Source: Carbonatibacter sp965199245
GTDB lineage: Bacteria > Pseudomonadota > Alphaproteobacteria > Kiloniellales > Kiloniellaceae
Length of the DNA stretch: 64,000 nt
Direction of reading: 5' to 3'
Assembly: GCA_965199245.1 (NCBI GenBank)
Contig: CBDAQP010000003.1
Location: 682,001-746,000 of the forward strand
Shown one piece after another: positions 53,845 through 62,999 of this stretch. Numbering within the stretch: position 1 is the stretch's first letter; each line of letters opens with the position of its first letter. The notes beneath the pieces are model-generated. The model saw only the letters and a list, made by a program, of their open reading frames with translations, was not told the DNA's origin and searched no databases. A program made the translations under genes and the position numbers.

Positions 53845-55281
53845 ATGTATCCCCTATTATCCACTCTCCACAGCAGATCTTTTTATCTCGTCGGTCTTGC
53901 ACGTTCCGGACTGGCCTGCGCCCGCACATTACAACGCGCCGGAGCGCATTTGGTTGTTTGGGACGACCGGGACAGCACACGCCAGGCAGCGATTGCAGAG
54001 GGATTCACGGTCGCCCCATCTGAACAAATTGAGACCACAAGGCTAGATTCTGTAATTTTGTCCCCCGGTATTCCCCTCACCCACCCGCGCCCCCATCCGA
54101 TTGTGCAATGGGCGCATACCGCAGGCATTGAAATCATCAGCGATCTCGAGCTTTTTTTCCGCCTTTATGGGCCAGAAAAAGGAAACAAAAACGAGAAAAA
54201 ATCCCCGCGCTTTATCGGCATCACCGGAACAAATGGAAAATCAACCACAACTGTTCTCACCGCCCATATTTTGCGTCAGGCAGGTCTATCTGTGTCTTGT
54301 GGTGGCAATCTTGGAACCGCTGTTTTTGATTTACCTGATCCGGGGCCAGATGGTCTCTATCTGCTCGAACTATCGTCCTATCAACTCGACCTCTGTCACA
54401 GACTGCGCCTTGACGCCGCCGTTCTTTTGAACATCAGCCCGGATCACCTTGAACGCCATGGCGATATGCGCGGATATAGCGCGGCAAAGGCTAAAATCTT
54501 TGCCCATCAAACCCCATCCGGGATTGCCTTTGTCAGCCTTGATGATGATTTTTCCCATCAAATATTTGACAACCTGAATAGCGCAGGACAGCAACAGATC
54601 GTCCCACTCTCAGTCACAACCCGGGTCGCCAGAGGTCTCTTTACCGTCGCGGGGACACTGCACGATGACTATTTTGATAACAGGCAAAAAACGCTGAACC
54701 TCCCCCAAAACTCCGCCTTGATCGGGATGCACAACCGCCAAAACACCCTCGCCGCCTATGGCCTCTGTCGTTTTCTTGGCCTGACACAGACAGAAATTGA
54801 ACGGGGGTTACGGAGCTTTTCAGGCCTCACTCATCGGCAAGAACTCGTCCTGAACACAGCGGCCCTGTGCGTCATCAACGACTCAAAGGCAACAAATATT
54901 GACTCAGCGCGGCGCGCCCTCGCGTCCTTTGATCCGGTGGTCTGGATTGCAGGCGGACAGTCCAAGGACAAAAACTTTCACCGTCTCACCCCCCTGCCTC
55001 CTTCTGTCAAGGCGGGCTTTTTCATTGGGGAGTGCGCCGAACAAATGGCGCAAGAATTGGGCGAAAGCCTACCCGAAACAACCATTAGCCACACACTGGA
55101 ACAGGCTGTTCAACAGGCCCTCGCCACCGCTGAACGGCTGTACCGTACCACGGGAACGCAGGTCAAGTTGCTATTTTCACCTGCCTGTGCGTCCTTTGAC
55201 CAGTTTCATTCTTTCGAGGAACGGGGCGACCGTTTCAAGGCTTTGATGCACCAATATAAATCAAAGGGCTCTGTGCAGTGA
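53845..55281 (+). CDS. murD: UDP-MurNAc-L-alanine:D-glutamate ligase
   Basis: Adds D-glutamate to UDP-MurNAc-L-Ala. The 478-residue ligase has the N-terminal Rossmann-like VGLARSGLACARTL, VILSPGIP, the ATP loop GITGTNGKSTTTVLT, GGNLGTAVFDL, LELSSYQLD, NISPDHLERHG, and the C-terminal VINDSKATNIDSARRAL and WIAGGQSKDKNF. The ATG at 53845 has GAGG at proper spacing; a TTG four codons earlier shares the frame. The end overlaps ftsW by four bases. Confidence 0.95.
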   Translation: MYPLLSTLHSRSFYLVGLARSGLACARTLQRAGAHLVVWDDRDSTRQAAIAEGFTVAPSEQIETTRLDSVILSPGIPLTHPRPHPIVQWAHTAGIEIISDLELFFRLYGPEKGNKNEKKSPRFIGITGTNGKSTTTVLTAHILRQAGLSVSCGGNLGTAVFDLPDPGPDGLYLLELSSYQLDLCHRLRLDAAVLLNISPDHLERHGDMRGYSAAKAKIFAHQTPSGIAFVSLDDDFSHQIFDNLNSAGQQQIVPLSVTTRVARGLFTVAGTLHDDYFDNRQKTLNLPQNSALIGMHNRQNTLAAYGLCRFLGLTQTEIERGLRSFSGLTHRQELVLNTAALCVINDSKATNIDSARRALASFDPVVWIAGGQSKDKNFHRLTPLPPSVKAGFFIGECAEQMAQELGESLPETTISHTLEQAVQQALATAERLYRTTGTQVKLLFSPACASFDQFHSFEERGDRFKALMHQYKSKGSVQ

Positions 55282-56426
55282 CGACCCTTCCCCCAAATAA
55301 CAGCTTTACACGCACAGATACCTCTGTTCTGGGGCGGTGGTGGTGGACGGTTGATCGCTGGTCGCTCTCTGGCCTGTTAGCACTCATGACACTGGGAATT
55401 GTGTTGATGTTTGCCGCCTCTCCGGCTTCTGTCGCGCGAATTCCGGGGTTGGAAAACTCCTTTCACTTTGCACAGCGTCATCTCGTCTTTTTGCCTGTTG
55501 CCGTGGTTTTAATGGTTGCCGTGTCGTTGATGGAAATTCGCACAATTCGCCGTATGGCAGTGATTGGTTTGCTCGGGTGTTTTGTGTTTTTGTGTTTGAC
55601 CCTGTTCCTTGGTGATGAAACCAAGGGCGCGACACGCTGGATTAGCCTGTTTGGATTTTCGCTCCAACCTTCCGAATTTTTGAAACCTTTTTTTACTGTC
55701 ACAACGGCCTGGATACTCGCCATAGGTAAAAGCGACGACCACTTTCCAGGACATAGAATTGCCTTTGTGCTTTATGTCGTCTTTACCAGCTTGTTGGTGT
55801 TGCAACCGGATTTGGGGCAAACGGTTTTGTTGAGTGCAATGACCTTTACCCAGCTTTTTATCGCGGGTCTTCCATGGGTTTACGTGATTGTCTTTTGTGG
55901 TTTGGGGCTGGTGGGTTTGGTGACTGCCTATCTCACGCTTCCCCATGTCACGGCACGGATCAACGGTTTTTTAGACAGAGGATCAGAAGACCGCTATCAA
56001 ATTGAACGCTCGCTCGAAGCCTTTAGAAACGGTGGCATCATGGGACAGGGGCCAGGCGAAGGCACAATTAAGGCCCGTTTGCCCGACTCGCATTCCGATT
56101 TCATTTTCGCCGTCGCGGGGGAAGAACTTGGGCTGATTTTCTGTCTTGTCATCATTGGCCTCTATGCCTTTATCGTCATTCGCAGCCTTGCCCGCCTGAT
56201 GAACGAAACCAGCCTTTTTGTGCTGTTGGCCTGCTCAGGATTGTTGGCTCAATTTGCCCTTCAAGCCATGATTAACATTGCCTCAACTCTCAGCATTATC
56301 CCGACAAAAGGAATGACCTTGCCATTTCTGAGCTATGGCGGGTCGTCGCTGCTGGCCCTTGGCCTTGGGATGGGAATGGTTCTTGCCATGACGCGCAGGC
56401 GGTTTCGGTTCGGAGAAATGCTATGA
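55278..56426 (+). CDS. ftsW: peptidoglycan polymerase FtsW
   Basis: SEDS-family septal glycosyltransferase partnered with FtsI. The 382-residue protein has about ten membrane helices. Hallmarks are GATRWISLFGFSLQPSEFLKPF, LVLQPDLGQTVLL, the catalytic-loop segment SHSDFIFAVAGEELGLI and PTKGMTLPFLSYGGSSLLAL. It starts at a GTG overlapping the murD stop. The following murG start overlaps by four bases. Confidence 0.96.
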   Translation: MTTLPPNNSFTRTDTSVLGRWWWTVDRWSLSGLLALMTLGIVLMFAASPASVARIPGLENSFHFAQRHLVFLPVAVVLMVAVSLMEIRTIRRMAVIGLLGCFVFLCLTLFLGDETKGATRWISLFGFSLQPSEFLKPFFTVTTAWILAIGKSDDHFPGHRIAFVLYVVFTSLLVLQPDLGQTVLLSAMTFTQLFIAGLPWVYVIVFCGLGLVGLVTAYLTLPHVTARINGFLDRGSEDRYQIERSLEAFRNGGIMGQGPGEGTIKARLPDSHSDFIFAVAGEELGLIFCLVIIGLYAFIVIRSLARLMNETSLFVLLACSGLLAQFALQAMINIASTLSIIPTKGMTLPFLSYGGSSLLALGLGMGMVLAMTRRRFRFGEML

Positions 56427-57505
56427 GTGAACATGTTGTCCTGACAACAGGCGGAACCGGGGGGCATCTTTTTCCCGCGCAAGCCCTCGCCCGTACGCTA
56501 TTGGCGCGTGGTTATCGGGTCAGCCTCATCACCGACCATCGGGGTAAAAGTTTCGAGGTTGCCGATACTCAAATCTGGCCTCTGAACACCCACAAGATGA
56601 CAGGCGGCAATATTTTGCACAAGCTGACCTCTGTCGTGCGCCTATTACAGGCAACGTACAAGGCCCGCCAAATCCTGAAATCAGAATCAGCCGACCTTGT
56701 CGTCGGGTTTGGAGGCTATGCCAGCGTCCCCGCCGCATGGGCTGCTGGTCAGCTCGGACTCCCGCTGGTGCTCCACGAACAAAACGCTGTCGCAGGGCGG
56801 GCCAATAGATTATTGAGCAAACGCGCACAGGTGATCTGTACGTCTTTTGCCGTGGTCGAAAAACTCCCGAACACTGTACAGAGCGTCATGACGGGCAATC
56901 CAGTACGCGAAAGTTTTATCGGACTCGAACCGCGCCGCGATTTTCACCCGCCCCTACGTTTGCTCGTCACGGGAGGGAGCCAGGGAGCCAGCCTGTTTAA
57001 CAGCCTTGTCCCCACCGCACTTTGTCAACTTCCCGAACGCTTACGCGAAAACCTGCACGTTGCCCAGCAACTGCGCAGCAACCATGGTGATGAGGTTCGC
57101 GCCCAATACGAGGCGGCAGGAATTTCCTGCGACCTGCGCCCCTTTTTCGACGACCTCGCCACACAGATGCAGAAAACACACCTGGTGATCTGTCGAGCCG
57201 GGGCCTCAACAATTGCAGAACTCGCCATTGCCGGATTGCCCGCAATCCTTATCCCCTACCCCCACGCGACCGACGACCATCAACGCGCAAATGCCGAATG
57301 CTTTGCCCGCGCCGGGGGAGGGTGGGTGATGCCGCAACAGAGCCTGGGCGCAGAAAAATTGAGCGCACAAATAAAAACCGCTCTCGAAGATCAACACAGT
57401 TTGCAACAAGCCGCAAAATGTGCCGCTACCTTCGCCTGCCCCAACGCCGTGACGGGTTTGGCTGATGTCGTCTGCGCACAGCTAAAAAGAAAGACAACAG
57501 GATGA
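56423..57505 (+). CDS. murG: lipid II synthase MurG
   Basis: Adds GlcNAc to lipid I on the cytoplasmic face of the membrane. The 360-residue GT-B enzyme has TTGGTGGHLFPAQALA at the start, the VGFGGYASVPAAWAA loop, HEQNAVAGRANRLL, the VTGGSQGASLFN hinge and the donor-site CRAGASTIAELAIAGLPAILIPYP. It overlaps ftsW and murC by four bases each. Confidence 0.96.
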   Translation: MSEHVVLTTGGTGGHLFPAQALARTLLARGYRVSLITDHRGKSFEVADTQIWPLNTHKMTGGNILHKLTSVVRLLQATYKARQILKSESADLVVGFGGYASVPAAWAAGQLGLPLVLHEQNAVAGRANRLLSKRAQVICTSFAVVEKLPNTVQSVMTGNPVRESFIGLEPRRDFHPPLRLLVTGGSQGASLFNSLVPTALCQLPERLRENLHVAQQLRSNHGDEVRAQYEAAGISCDLRPFFDDLATQMQKTHLVICRAGASTIAELAIAGLPAILIPYPHATDDHQRANAECFARAGGGWVMPQQSLGAEKLSAQIKTALEDQHSLQQAAKCAATFACPNAVTGLADVVCAQLKRKTTG

Positions 57506-58923
57506 AAAACGCGCTGCCTCTTGATCTTGGTCTGTTGCACTTTGTCGGCATTGGCGGCATTGGGATGAGCGGCATTGCCGAAATTCTCCATGCCCTTGGC
57601 TATCATGTTCAAGGTAGTGATATTGCACAGTCCCCAAATGTCAGCCGCCTGCAATCCATGGGCATTGAGGTAGTGATCGGTCACAGGGCCGAAAATGTTC
57701 ACACCGCCGCTGTTGTTGTTGTGTCCTCTGCCATCCAGGCCGACAATCCAGAAATCATCGAGGCCCGCCATCGTCGTATTCCCCTCGTCCGGCGGGCGGA
57801 AATGCTGGCGGAATTGATGCGGTTTCGATCCTGTATTGCCGTCGGGGGAACCCACGGAAAAACGACGACGACCTCGATGATTGCCGCACTTTTAGACGGC
57901 GGGTCATGCGATCCCACCGTTGTCAACGGCGGAATCATCAATGCTTATGGCACCAACGCCCGCCTTGGTGATGGCGAATGGATGGTGGTCGAAGCTGATG
58001 AAAGCGACGGCACCTTTATCAAACTGCCTGCGACGATTTCTGTCATCACCAATATCGACCCGGAACACATGGAATTTTATGGGTCATTGGACGCGCTTCA
58101 TGATGCTTTTGCGACCTTTGTCACCAATATCCCGTTCTATGGTTTTTCTGTGCTGTGCAGTGACCATGCCGTTGTCCAGTCCCTGATCGGACGCATCGAA
58201 GACCGGCGCATTGTCACCTATGGCTTCAATCCACAGGCCGATGTCCGCGCCATCAACCTGAAAACCGACCCCACAGGCGTGATCTTTGATGTTGCCGTGA
58301 CCTGCCGCACAGACAACACCACCCGCACAATCGAAGGATTTTTCCTGCCCATGCCAGGGGATCACAACGTCCAGAATGCCCTTGCGGGGCTGGCAGTCGC
58401 CCTCAATCTGGGATTAAAGGATGACAACCTCAAAAAATCCCTGTCATCTTTTGGCGGGGTCAAACGCCGTTTTACGCGGACAGGACAGGGACGGGGCATT
58501 ACCGTCATTGACGACTACGCCCACCATCCGGTTGAAATTTCTGCGGTGCTTCAGGCCGCCCGCCAGGTCACAGATCACAAGGTTATCTGCGTTGTCCAAC
58601 CGCACCGCTATAGCCGCCTCAAAGACCACTTTGAAGAATTCTGTTCATGCTTTAACGATGCAGATCACGTTATCGTCGCCGATATTTACCCCGCAGGCGA
58701 AACCCCCATCGCAGGCTTTGATCGCGACAGCCTCGTGAGCGGGCTTTTGACACACGGTCACCGCCACGCAATCTCTCTGCCTGCCCCCGACGACCTCCCC
58801 GCCCTTGTATTGGAGACAGCAAATCCAGGTGACATTGTAGTCTGCGTCGGGGCGGGTAGCATTTCCGGTTGGGCAAATGCACTGCCCCGTCAGCTTGAAC
58901 AAGGGTACAGATCAAAACAATGA
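57502..58923 (+). CDS. murC: UDP-MurNAc-L-alanine ligase
   Basis: Adds the first amino acid, L-alanine, to UDP-MurNAc. The 473-residue ligase begins with HFVGIGGIGMSGIAEIL, then shows the SDIAQSPNVSRL segment, the ATP loop GGTHGKTTTTSMIA, VVEADESDGTF, NIDPEHMEFYG and DDYAHHPVEISAVL. It overlaps murG and murB by four bases each. Confidence 0.96.
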   Translation: MKNALPLDLGLLHFVGIGGIGMSGIAEILHALGYHVQGSDIAQSPNVSRLQSMGIEVVIGHRAENVHTAAVVVVSSAIQADNPEIIEARHRRIPLVRRAEMLAELMRFRSCIAVGGTHGKTTTTSMIAALLDGGSCDPTVVNGGIINAYGTNARLGDGEWMVVEADESDGTFIKLPATISVITNIDPEHMEFYGSLDALHDAFATFVTNIPFYGFSVLCSDHAVVQSLIGRIEDRRIVTYGFNPQADVRAINLKTDPTGVIFDVAVTCRTDNTTRTIEGFFLPMPGDHNVQNALAGLAVALNLGLKDDNLKKSLSSFGGVKRRFTRTGQGRGITVIDDYAHHPVEISAVLQAARQVTDHKVICVVQPHRYSRLKDHFEEFCSCFNDADHVIVADIYPAGETPIAGFDRDSLVSGLLTHGHRHAISLPAPDDLPALVLETANPGDIVVCVGAGSISGWANALPRQLEQGYRSKQ

Positions 58924-59858
58924 GCAACGCGCAGAAAAGCAGAAATTGGGAAAAAATAAGGAATGCCGTCTGCGGAGAATTGCGCCTCAATGTCCCGCTC
59001 GCCCCCCTGACGTGGTTCAAAACGGGCGGCCCCTGTGATGCGCTCTTTACCCCTGCGGATCGGGATGATCTGGTTTGTTTTCTCCAAAACATACCACCAC
59101 AGACCCTGGTCGTGCCGCTTGGTGCCGGCTCAAACCTGTTGGTGCGCGATGGGGGACTAGAGGGCGTTGTCATCCGTTTGGGGCCAGCCTTTGCCCAGAC
59201 CTCCTGCGCAAACAATATGATTTTTGCCGGAGCCGCCACGCAGGGGGCAAAGGTTTCTAAAACGGCCCTCAAGGCAAGCCTCGGCGGACTTGAGTTTCTC
59301 GGTGGTATTCCCGGGACGCTCGGGGGCGCACTCAGAATGAATGCCGGGGCTTATGGTCAAGACACAGCCAGTCATCTCGTCTGGGCAGAGGCCGTACACC
59401 GCACAGGCGAAATCAAACGCTTTGAGCGTGATGAACTGGATTACAGCTATCGCCACTGCACCCTGCCAGAGGACTGGATTTTCACCCAGGCCTGTCTGCG
59501 TGGACAACCGGATAATCCAGAGACCATCGCCGCACTGATGAAAGACATTCAATCCTCACGCGCGATGGCACAACCCATTAAATCGCGCACCGGGGGTAGT
59601 ACCTTTAAAAATCCAAAAACAGGAAAAGCGTGGGAACTAATTGATGCCGCAGGATGTCGCGGCTTTGGCCTTGGTGATGCGCGTGTTTCGCAACAGCATT
59701 GCAATTTTTTAATCAACCAGGGAAACGCCACCGCCGCACAGCTTGAAGAAGTTGGCGAAACCGTGCGTCAGCGTGTCCGCGATCACAGCGGAATTAACCT
59801 GGATTGGGAAATCAGGCGCATCGGGCGGACAAAAAACGCAGAAGGAGGGCGACCATGA
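58920..59858 (+). CDS. murB: UDP-N-acetylenolpyruvoylglucosamine reductase
   Basis: FAD enzyme that reduces the enolpyruvyl group to make UDP-MurNAc. The 312-residue type I protein has the FKTGGPCDALFTP and PLGAGSNLLVRDGGLEGVVI FAD-binding segments, GIPGTLGGALRMNAGAYG, the YRHCTLPEDWI segment, and the catalytic Ser in the TGGSTFKNP motif, followed by DAAGCRGFGLGDARVSQQH. It overlaps murC and ddl by four bases. Confidence 0.95.
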   Translation: MSNAQKSRNWEKIRNAVCGELRLNVPLAPLTWFKTGGPCDALFTPADRDDLVCFLQNIPPQTLVVPLGAGSNLLVRDGGLEGVVIRLGPAFAQTSCANNMIFAGAATQGAKVSKTALKASLGGLEFLGGIPGTLGGALRMNAGAYGQDTASHLVWAEAVHRTGEIKRFERDELDYSYRHCTLPEDWIFTQACLRGQPDNPETIAALMKDIQSSRAMAQPIKSRTGGSTFKNPKTGKAWELIDAAGCRGFGLGDARVSQQHCNFLINQGNATAAQLEEVGETVRQRVRDHSGINLDWEIRRIGRTKNAEGGRP

Positions 59859-60784
59859 GACCTGTTGTCGCGGTCTTGATGGGGGGCATATCCGCAGAGC
59901 GCGAGGTTTCACTCAGCAGTGGTGCGGCCTGTGCCAAAGCTCTGCGCCAGGAAGGTTTTCCCGTCCACAGCCTTGACGTCACCGCAGATATTGGCAAGCT
60001 CGTCCAGGATCTGAACAATTGTAAGGCAGAAGTGGTGTTTAACGCCCTGCATGGTCGCTTTGGCGAAGATGGCTGCATTCAGGGTTTGCTCAATTTATTG
60101 GGACTGCCCTTTACCCATACAGGCGTTGCAGGCTCTGCCCTGGCAATGGACAAAGAACGGGCGAAAGCCACCGTTGCCGCCGTCGGCGTCCGCGTCCCGG
60201 AGAGCCAGTCTGTGACATGCGACGACCTTGCACGTGGTCATGATCCGCTCCCCCGGCCCTTTGTCGTAAAACCTGTCCACGAAGGATCAAGCGTCGGTGT
60301 TTATATCATCCATCCCGGCGACCATTGCCGGATAGCACAGGCCGATTTTGGCGGCCGGGACATTTCTCTCATGGCGGAACGCTACATTCCCGGGCGCGAA
60401 TTGACCGTCACCGTCATGACGGACAAGGCCCTCACCGTGACCGAACTGGTTCCGACACAGGGATTTTATGACTACAACGCCAAATATAGCGCAGGAGAGA
60501 CAGAGCATATTATCCCTGCACAAATCCCGCAAAATATTTTCAACGAGGCCCTCCACTTTGCAGAACTGGCCCACAAGTCACTGAGCTGTCACGCCCTCAG
60601 CCGCAGTGATTTTCGTTATGACGCCAACGGCGACGGTAAACTCTATTACCTTGAAACCAACACCCAACCGGGGATGACACCGCTTTCCCTCGTTCCCGAA
60701 CAAGCGGCTTGGGCCGGAATGGATTTTTCAACACTATGCCGCTGGCTCGTTGAACAGGCCCTCACAATAGGGAAAAAACCATGA
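59855..60784 (+). CDS. ddl: D-alanine-D-alanine ligase
   Basis: Joins two D-alanines with ATP for the end of the peptidoglycan stem. The 309-residue ATP-grasp protein has VLMGGISAEREVSLSSG at the start, NALHGRFGEDGCIQGLL, the ATP-site VVKPVHEGSSVGV, PGRELTVTVM and the metal and substrate ETNTQPGMTPLSLVPEQA. It corresponds to the DdlB type usually encoded in dcw clusters. The start overlaps the murB stop, and the end overlaps the ftsQ start. Confidence 0.95.
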   Translation: MRPVVAVLMGGISAEREVSLSSGAACAKALRQEGFPVHSLDVTADIGKLVQDLNNCKAEVVFNALHGRFGEDGCIQGLLNLLGLPFTHTGVAGSALAMDKERAKATVAAVGVRVPESQSVTCDDLARGHDPLPRPFVVKPVHEGSSVGVYIIHPGDHCRIAQADFGGRDISLMAERYIPGRELTVTVMTDKALTVTELVPTQGFYDYNAKYSAGETEHIIPAQIPQNIFNEALHFAELAHKSLSCHALSRSDFRYDANGDGKLYYLETNTQPGMTPLSLVPEQAAWAGMDFSTLCRWLVEQALTIGKKP

Positions 60785-61641
60785 CCACCAAAAAAACAAA
60801 CCGCACCAAAACGAAACCAAAGACACCACGGACTCGCACACCCCCGAGAAATCGCTTTGTTCGTGTGGTGCGCCTTGTCAGCGCAATGACCGTCGCAACC
60901 CTGATTTTTGCGACCGTTACAGGGGTTGCATGGTGGGGCAATAAAACCCTCCCGCGTCTTTATCACAACGCAGTCGAAGACCTCTTGAGTTTCACCGCAG
61001 AACGGGGTCTGCGCGTCGATGACGTTCTGGTCGAAGGCCGGACACGCAGTTCACGGGGGGCAATTCTGTCCAAGCTGGACATCGAACGCGGCACACCTAT
61101 TATGGAATTTTCGCCCGCCATCGCACGGATCCGGCTCGAAGAATTACCGTGGGTCAAATCGGCAACAGTTGAACGACGCCTGCCCAATATTATTTATGTT
61201 CAGCTCCATGAACGCCATCCTTTGGCGTTATGGCAAACCAATGGACAGATGACCGTTATCGACCAGTCCGGGGACATCATTACAGGCATCGATGTAGCGG
61301 ACTTTTCCACCCTGCCCGTTGTTGTCGGGCCGGATGCTCCAGCGCGCGCACATGAAGTGCTGGCCCTGATCGAAAGTGAACCTCTGTTCAAGGATAAAAT
61401 CACAGCCGCTGTCCTGGTCAGTGGGCGCCGCTGGAACCTGAGACTTGAGAACGGCGTTGATATTAAACTTCCCGAAGAAAACCCACAGGCGGCGTGGTCA
61501 GCCTTTAACACTGTTGCCCCTGATCTGATGAATAGTGATGTCATTGCCGTTGACCTGCGTATCCCGGATCGCCTGATTATCCGCACCGCAGACGATATAC
61601 TCCCGGGGAAAAAACGCCCCCAAAACGAAAAATCTACATGA
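60781..61641 (+). CDS. ftsQ: cell division protein FtsQ
   Basis: Bitopic divisome protein of 286 residues. A basic N-terminal tail rich in Lys, Thr and Arg (residues 1-33) precedes one membrane helix (about 35-60), then a POTRA domain (about 70-150, VDDVLVEGRTRSSRGAILS and the IRLEELPWVKSATVERRLPN motif) and the beta domain (LHERHPLALWQTNGQMTVID). It connects FtsL/FtsB to the early division ring. ftsA follows after 10 bases. Confidence 0.93.
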   Translation: MTTKKTNRTKTKPKTPRTRTPPRNRFVRVVRLVSAMTVATLIFATVTGVAWWGNKTLPRLYHNAVEDLLSFTAERGLRVDDVLVEGRTRSSRGAILSKLDIERGTPIMEFSPAIARIRLEELPWVKSATVERRLPNIIYVQLHERHPLALWQTNGQMTVIDQSGDIITGIDVADFSTLPVVVGPDAPARAHEVLALIESEPLFKDKITAAVLVSGRRWNLRLENGVDIKLPEENPQAAWSAFNTVAPDLMNSDVIAVDLRIPDRLIIRTADDILPGKKRPQNEKST

Positions 61642-61651
61642 ACCACCCATC

Positions 61652-62908
61652 ATGAAACAGTCAAAACGCCCGCTCAAAAATGGAACTGTTGCTGCCCTTG
61701 ATATTGGCAGCACCAAAATCTGTTGCTTTATTGCACAGCACGAAGACAACAAGGCCCCCCGTGTCATCGGCATTGGACAACAAGCCAGCAAAGGCGTCAA
61801 AAGCGGTCATATTGTTGATATTGAAACGCTCGAAGACGCGATTACCAATAGCGTTCACTCTGCCGAACAAATGGCGGGAACAACCATCAATCAAGTCATT
61901 GTCAATGTCTCAGGCGGACAACCGCGTTCCCATGATCTCAGTCTCGATATTAACGTTGCCGGGGCCGCCGTCACAGATCAAGACCTCCGCCAGGCCATCC
62001 ATCAGGCCAGCCAAATCAAAGGCCCGGATGAAAGTGGCCGCGATATTCTCCATTCCATCTTTACCGGCTATACACTGGACGGCAATCATGGAATCCGCGA
62101 TCCACGCGGAATGCACGGGGAAAAACTAAGCGTCAGAATGCACCTGATTACATCAGATTTAAATACCCGCCGCAATCTGGTGTCCTGCATCAATCGTTGC
62201 CATCTGGAATTATCTGATTTCGTCCTGTCGGCCTATGCCTCGGGTCTGGCAACATTGGTTGATGATGAAATGGATCTGGGCGTGACTCTGATTGATATGG
62301 GGGGAACAACAACCTCGATAGCCGTTTTTTACGACGGTCACCTGGTTCACAGCGATGTCATTCCCGTCGGGGGGCAGCACGTCACCAACGATATTGCCCG
62401 TATCCTCTCCACCCCTATTGCCGAGGCAGAACGACTCAAAACACTCTACGGTCACGCCATCAGCGCAGAAGACCAAAGCGTCATTGATGTCCCCCAGGTC
62501 GGCGAGAACGACAACCAACACACCCACCCGGTGGCCCATTATCAACTGGTCAGCATTATTCGATGCCGGATTGAGGAAACACTTGAGCTGGTGCGCGACC
62601 GATTAAATGACAACGGCCCCGAAAGAACCAAAGGACACAGAGTTGTTTTGACAGGCGGGGCGAGTCAGCTCCCCGGGCTGTCTGACCTCGCCACCCGCAT
62701 TCTCAGTCCCCACGTTAGAATCGGAAAACCCATCCGTGTCACTGGTCTTGCCGATGCGACAGGCGGCCCGAATTTTGCCACCTGTGCGGGCTTGCTGACC
62801 TATGCGACACAGGTCAGTCGCCACGCCCTGCCAGACAAAACACCCGATTTTCTCCCCCCCCAGAGCCTTTTTGGTCGAATCGGGCACTGGTTTCGTGAAA
62901 ATTTCTAG
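61652..62908 (+). CDS. ftsA: cell division protein FtsA
   Basis: Actin-like protein that ties FtsZ to the membrane. The 418-residue protein has the phosphate-1 loop VAALDIGSTKICCFIAQ, the 1C domain typical of FtsA (VNVSGGQPRSHDLSLD and surroundings), phosphate-2 LIDMGGTTTSIAVFYDG and the adenosine motif VLTGGASQLPGL. The C-terminal GRIGHWFRENF forms the amphipathic membrane-targeting helix. Confidence 0.95.
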   Translation: MKQSKRPLKNGTVAALDIGSTKICCFIAQHEDNKAPRVIGIGQQASKGVKSGHIVDIETLEDAITNSVHSAEQMAGTTINQVIVNVSGGQPRSHDLSLDINVAGAAVTDQDLRQAIHQASQIKGPDESGRDILHSIFTGYTLDGNHGIRDPRGMHGEKLSVRMHLITSDLNTRRNLVSCINRCHLELSDFVLSAYASGLATLVDDEMDLGVTLIDMGGTTTSIAVFYDGHLVHSDVIPVGGQHVTNDIARILSTPIAEAERLKTLYGHAISAEDQSVIDVPQVGENDNQHTHPVAHYQLVSIIRCRIEETLELVRDRLNDNGPERTKGHRVVLTGGASQLPGLSDLATRILSPHVRIGKPIRVTGLADATGGPNFATCAGLLTYATQVSRHALPDKTPDFLPPQSLFGRIGHWFRENF

Positions 62909-62999
62909 TTTTATGAGGAATTTACTCGACGGATTCTCTAGAGTCCTATAAAAACTTGACAAAGACATTAGGTCGGAGTCGCAACCTTTGGAGGCAAAG

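Noticed and set aside
62940..62999. A sigma-70 promoter for ftsZ
   Set aside because: TTGACA is present at 62956-62961, but no acceptable -10 box lies 16-18 bases downstream, so I only mention the possibility under ftsZ.
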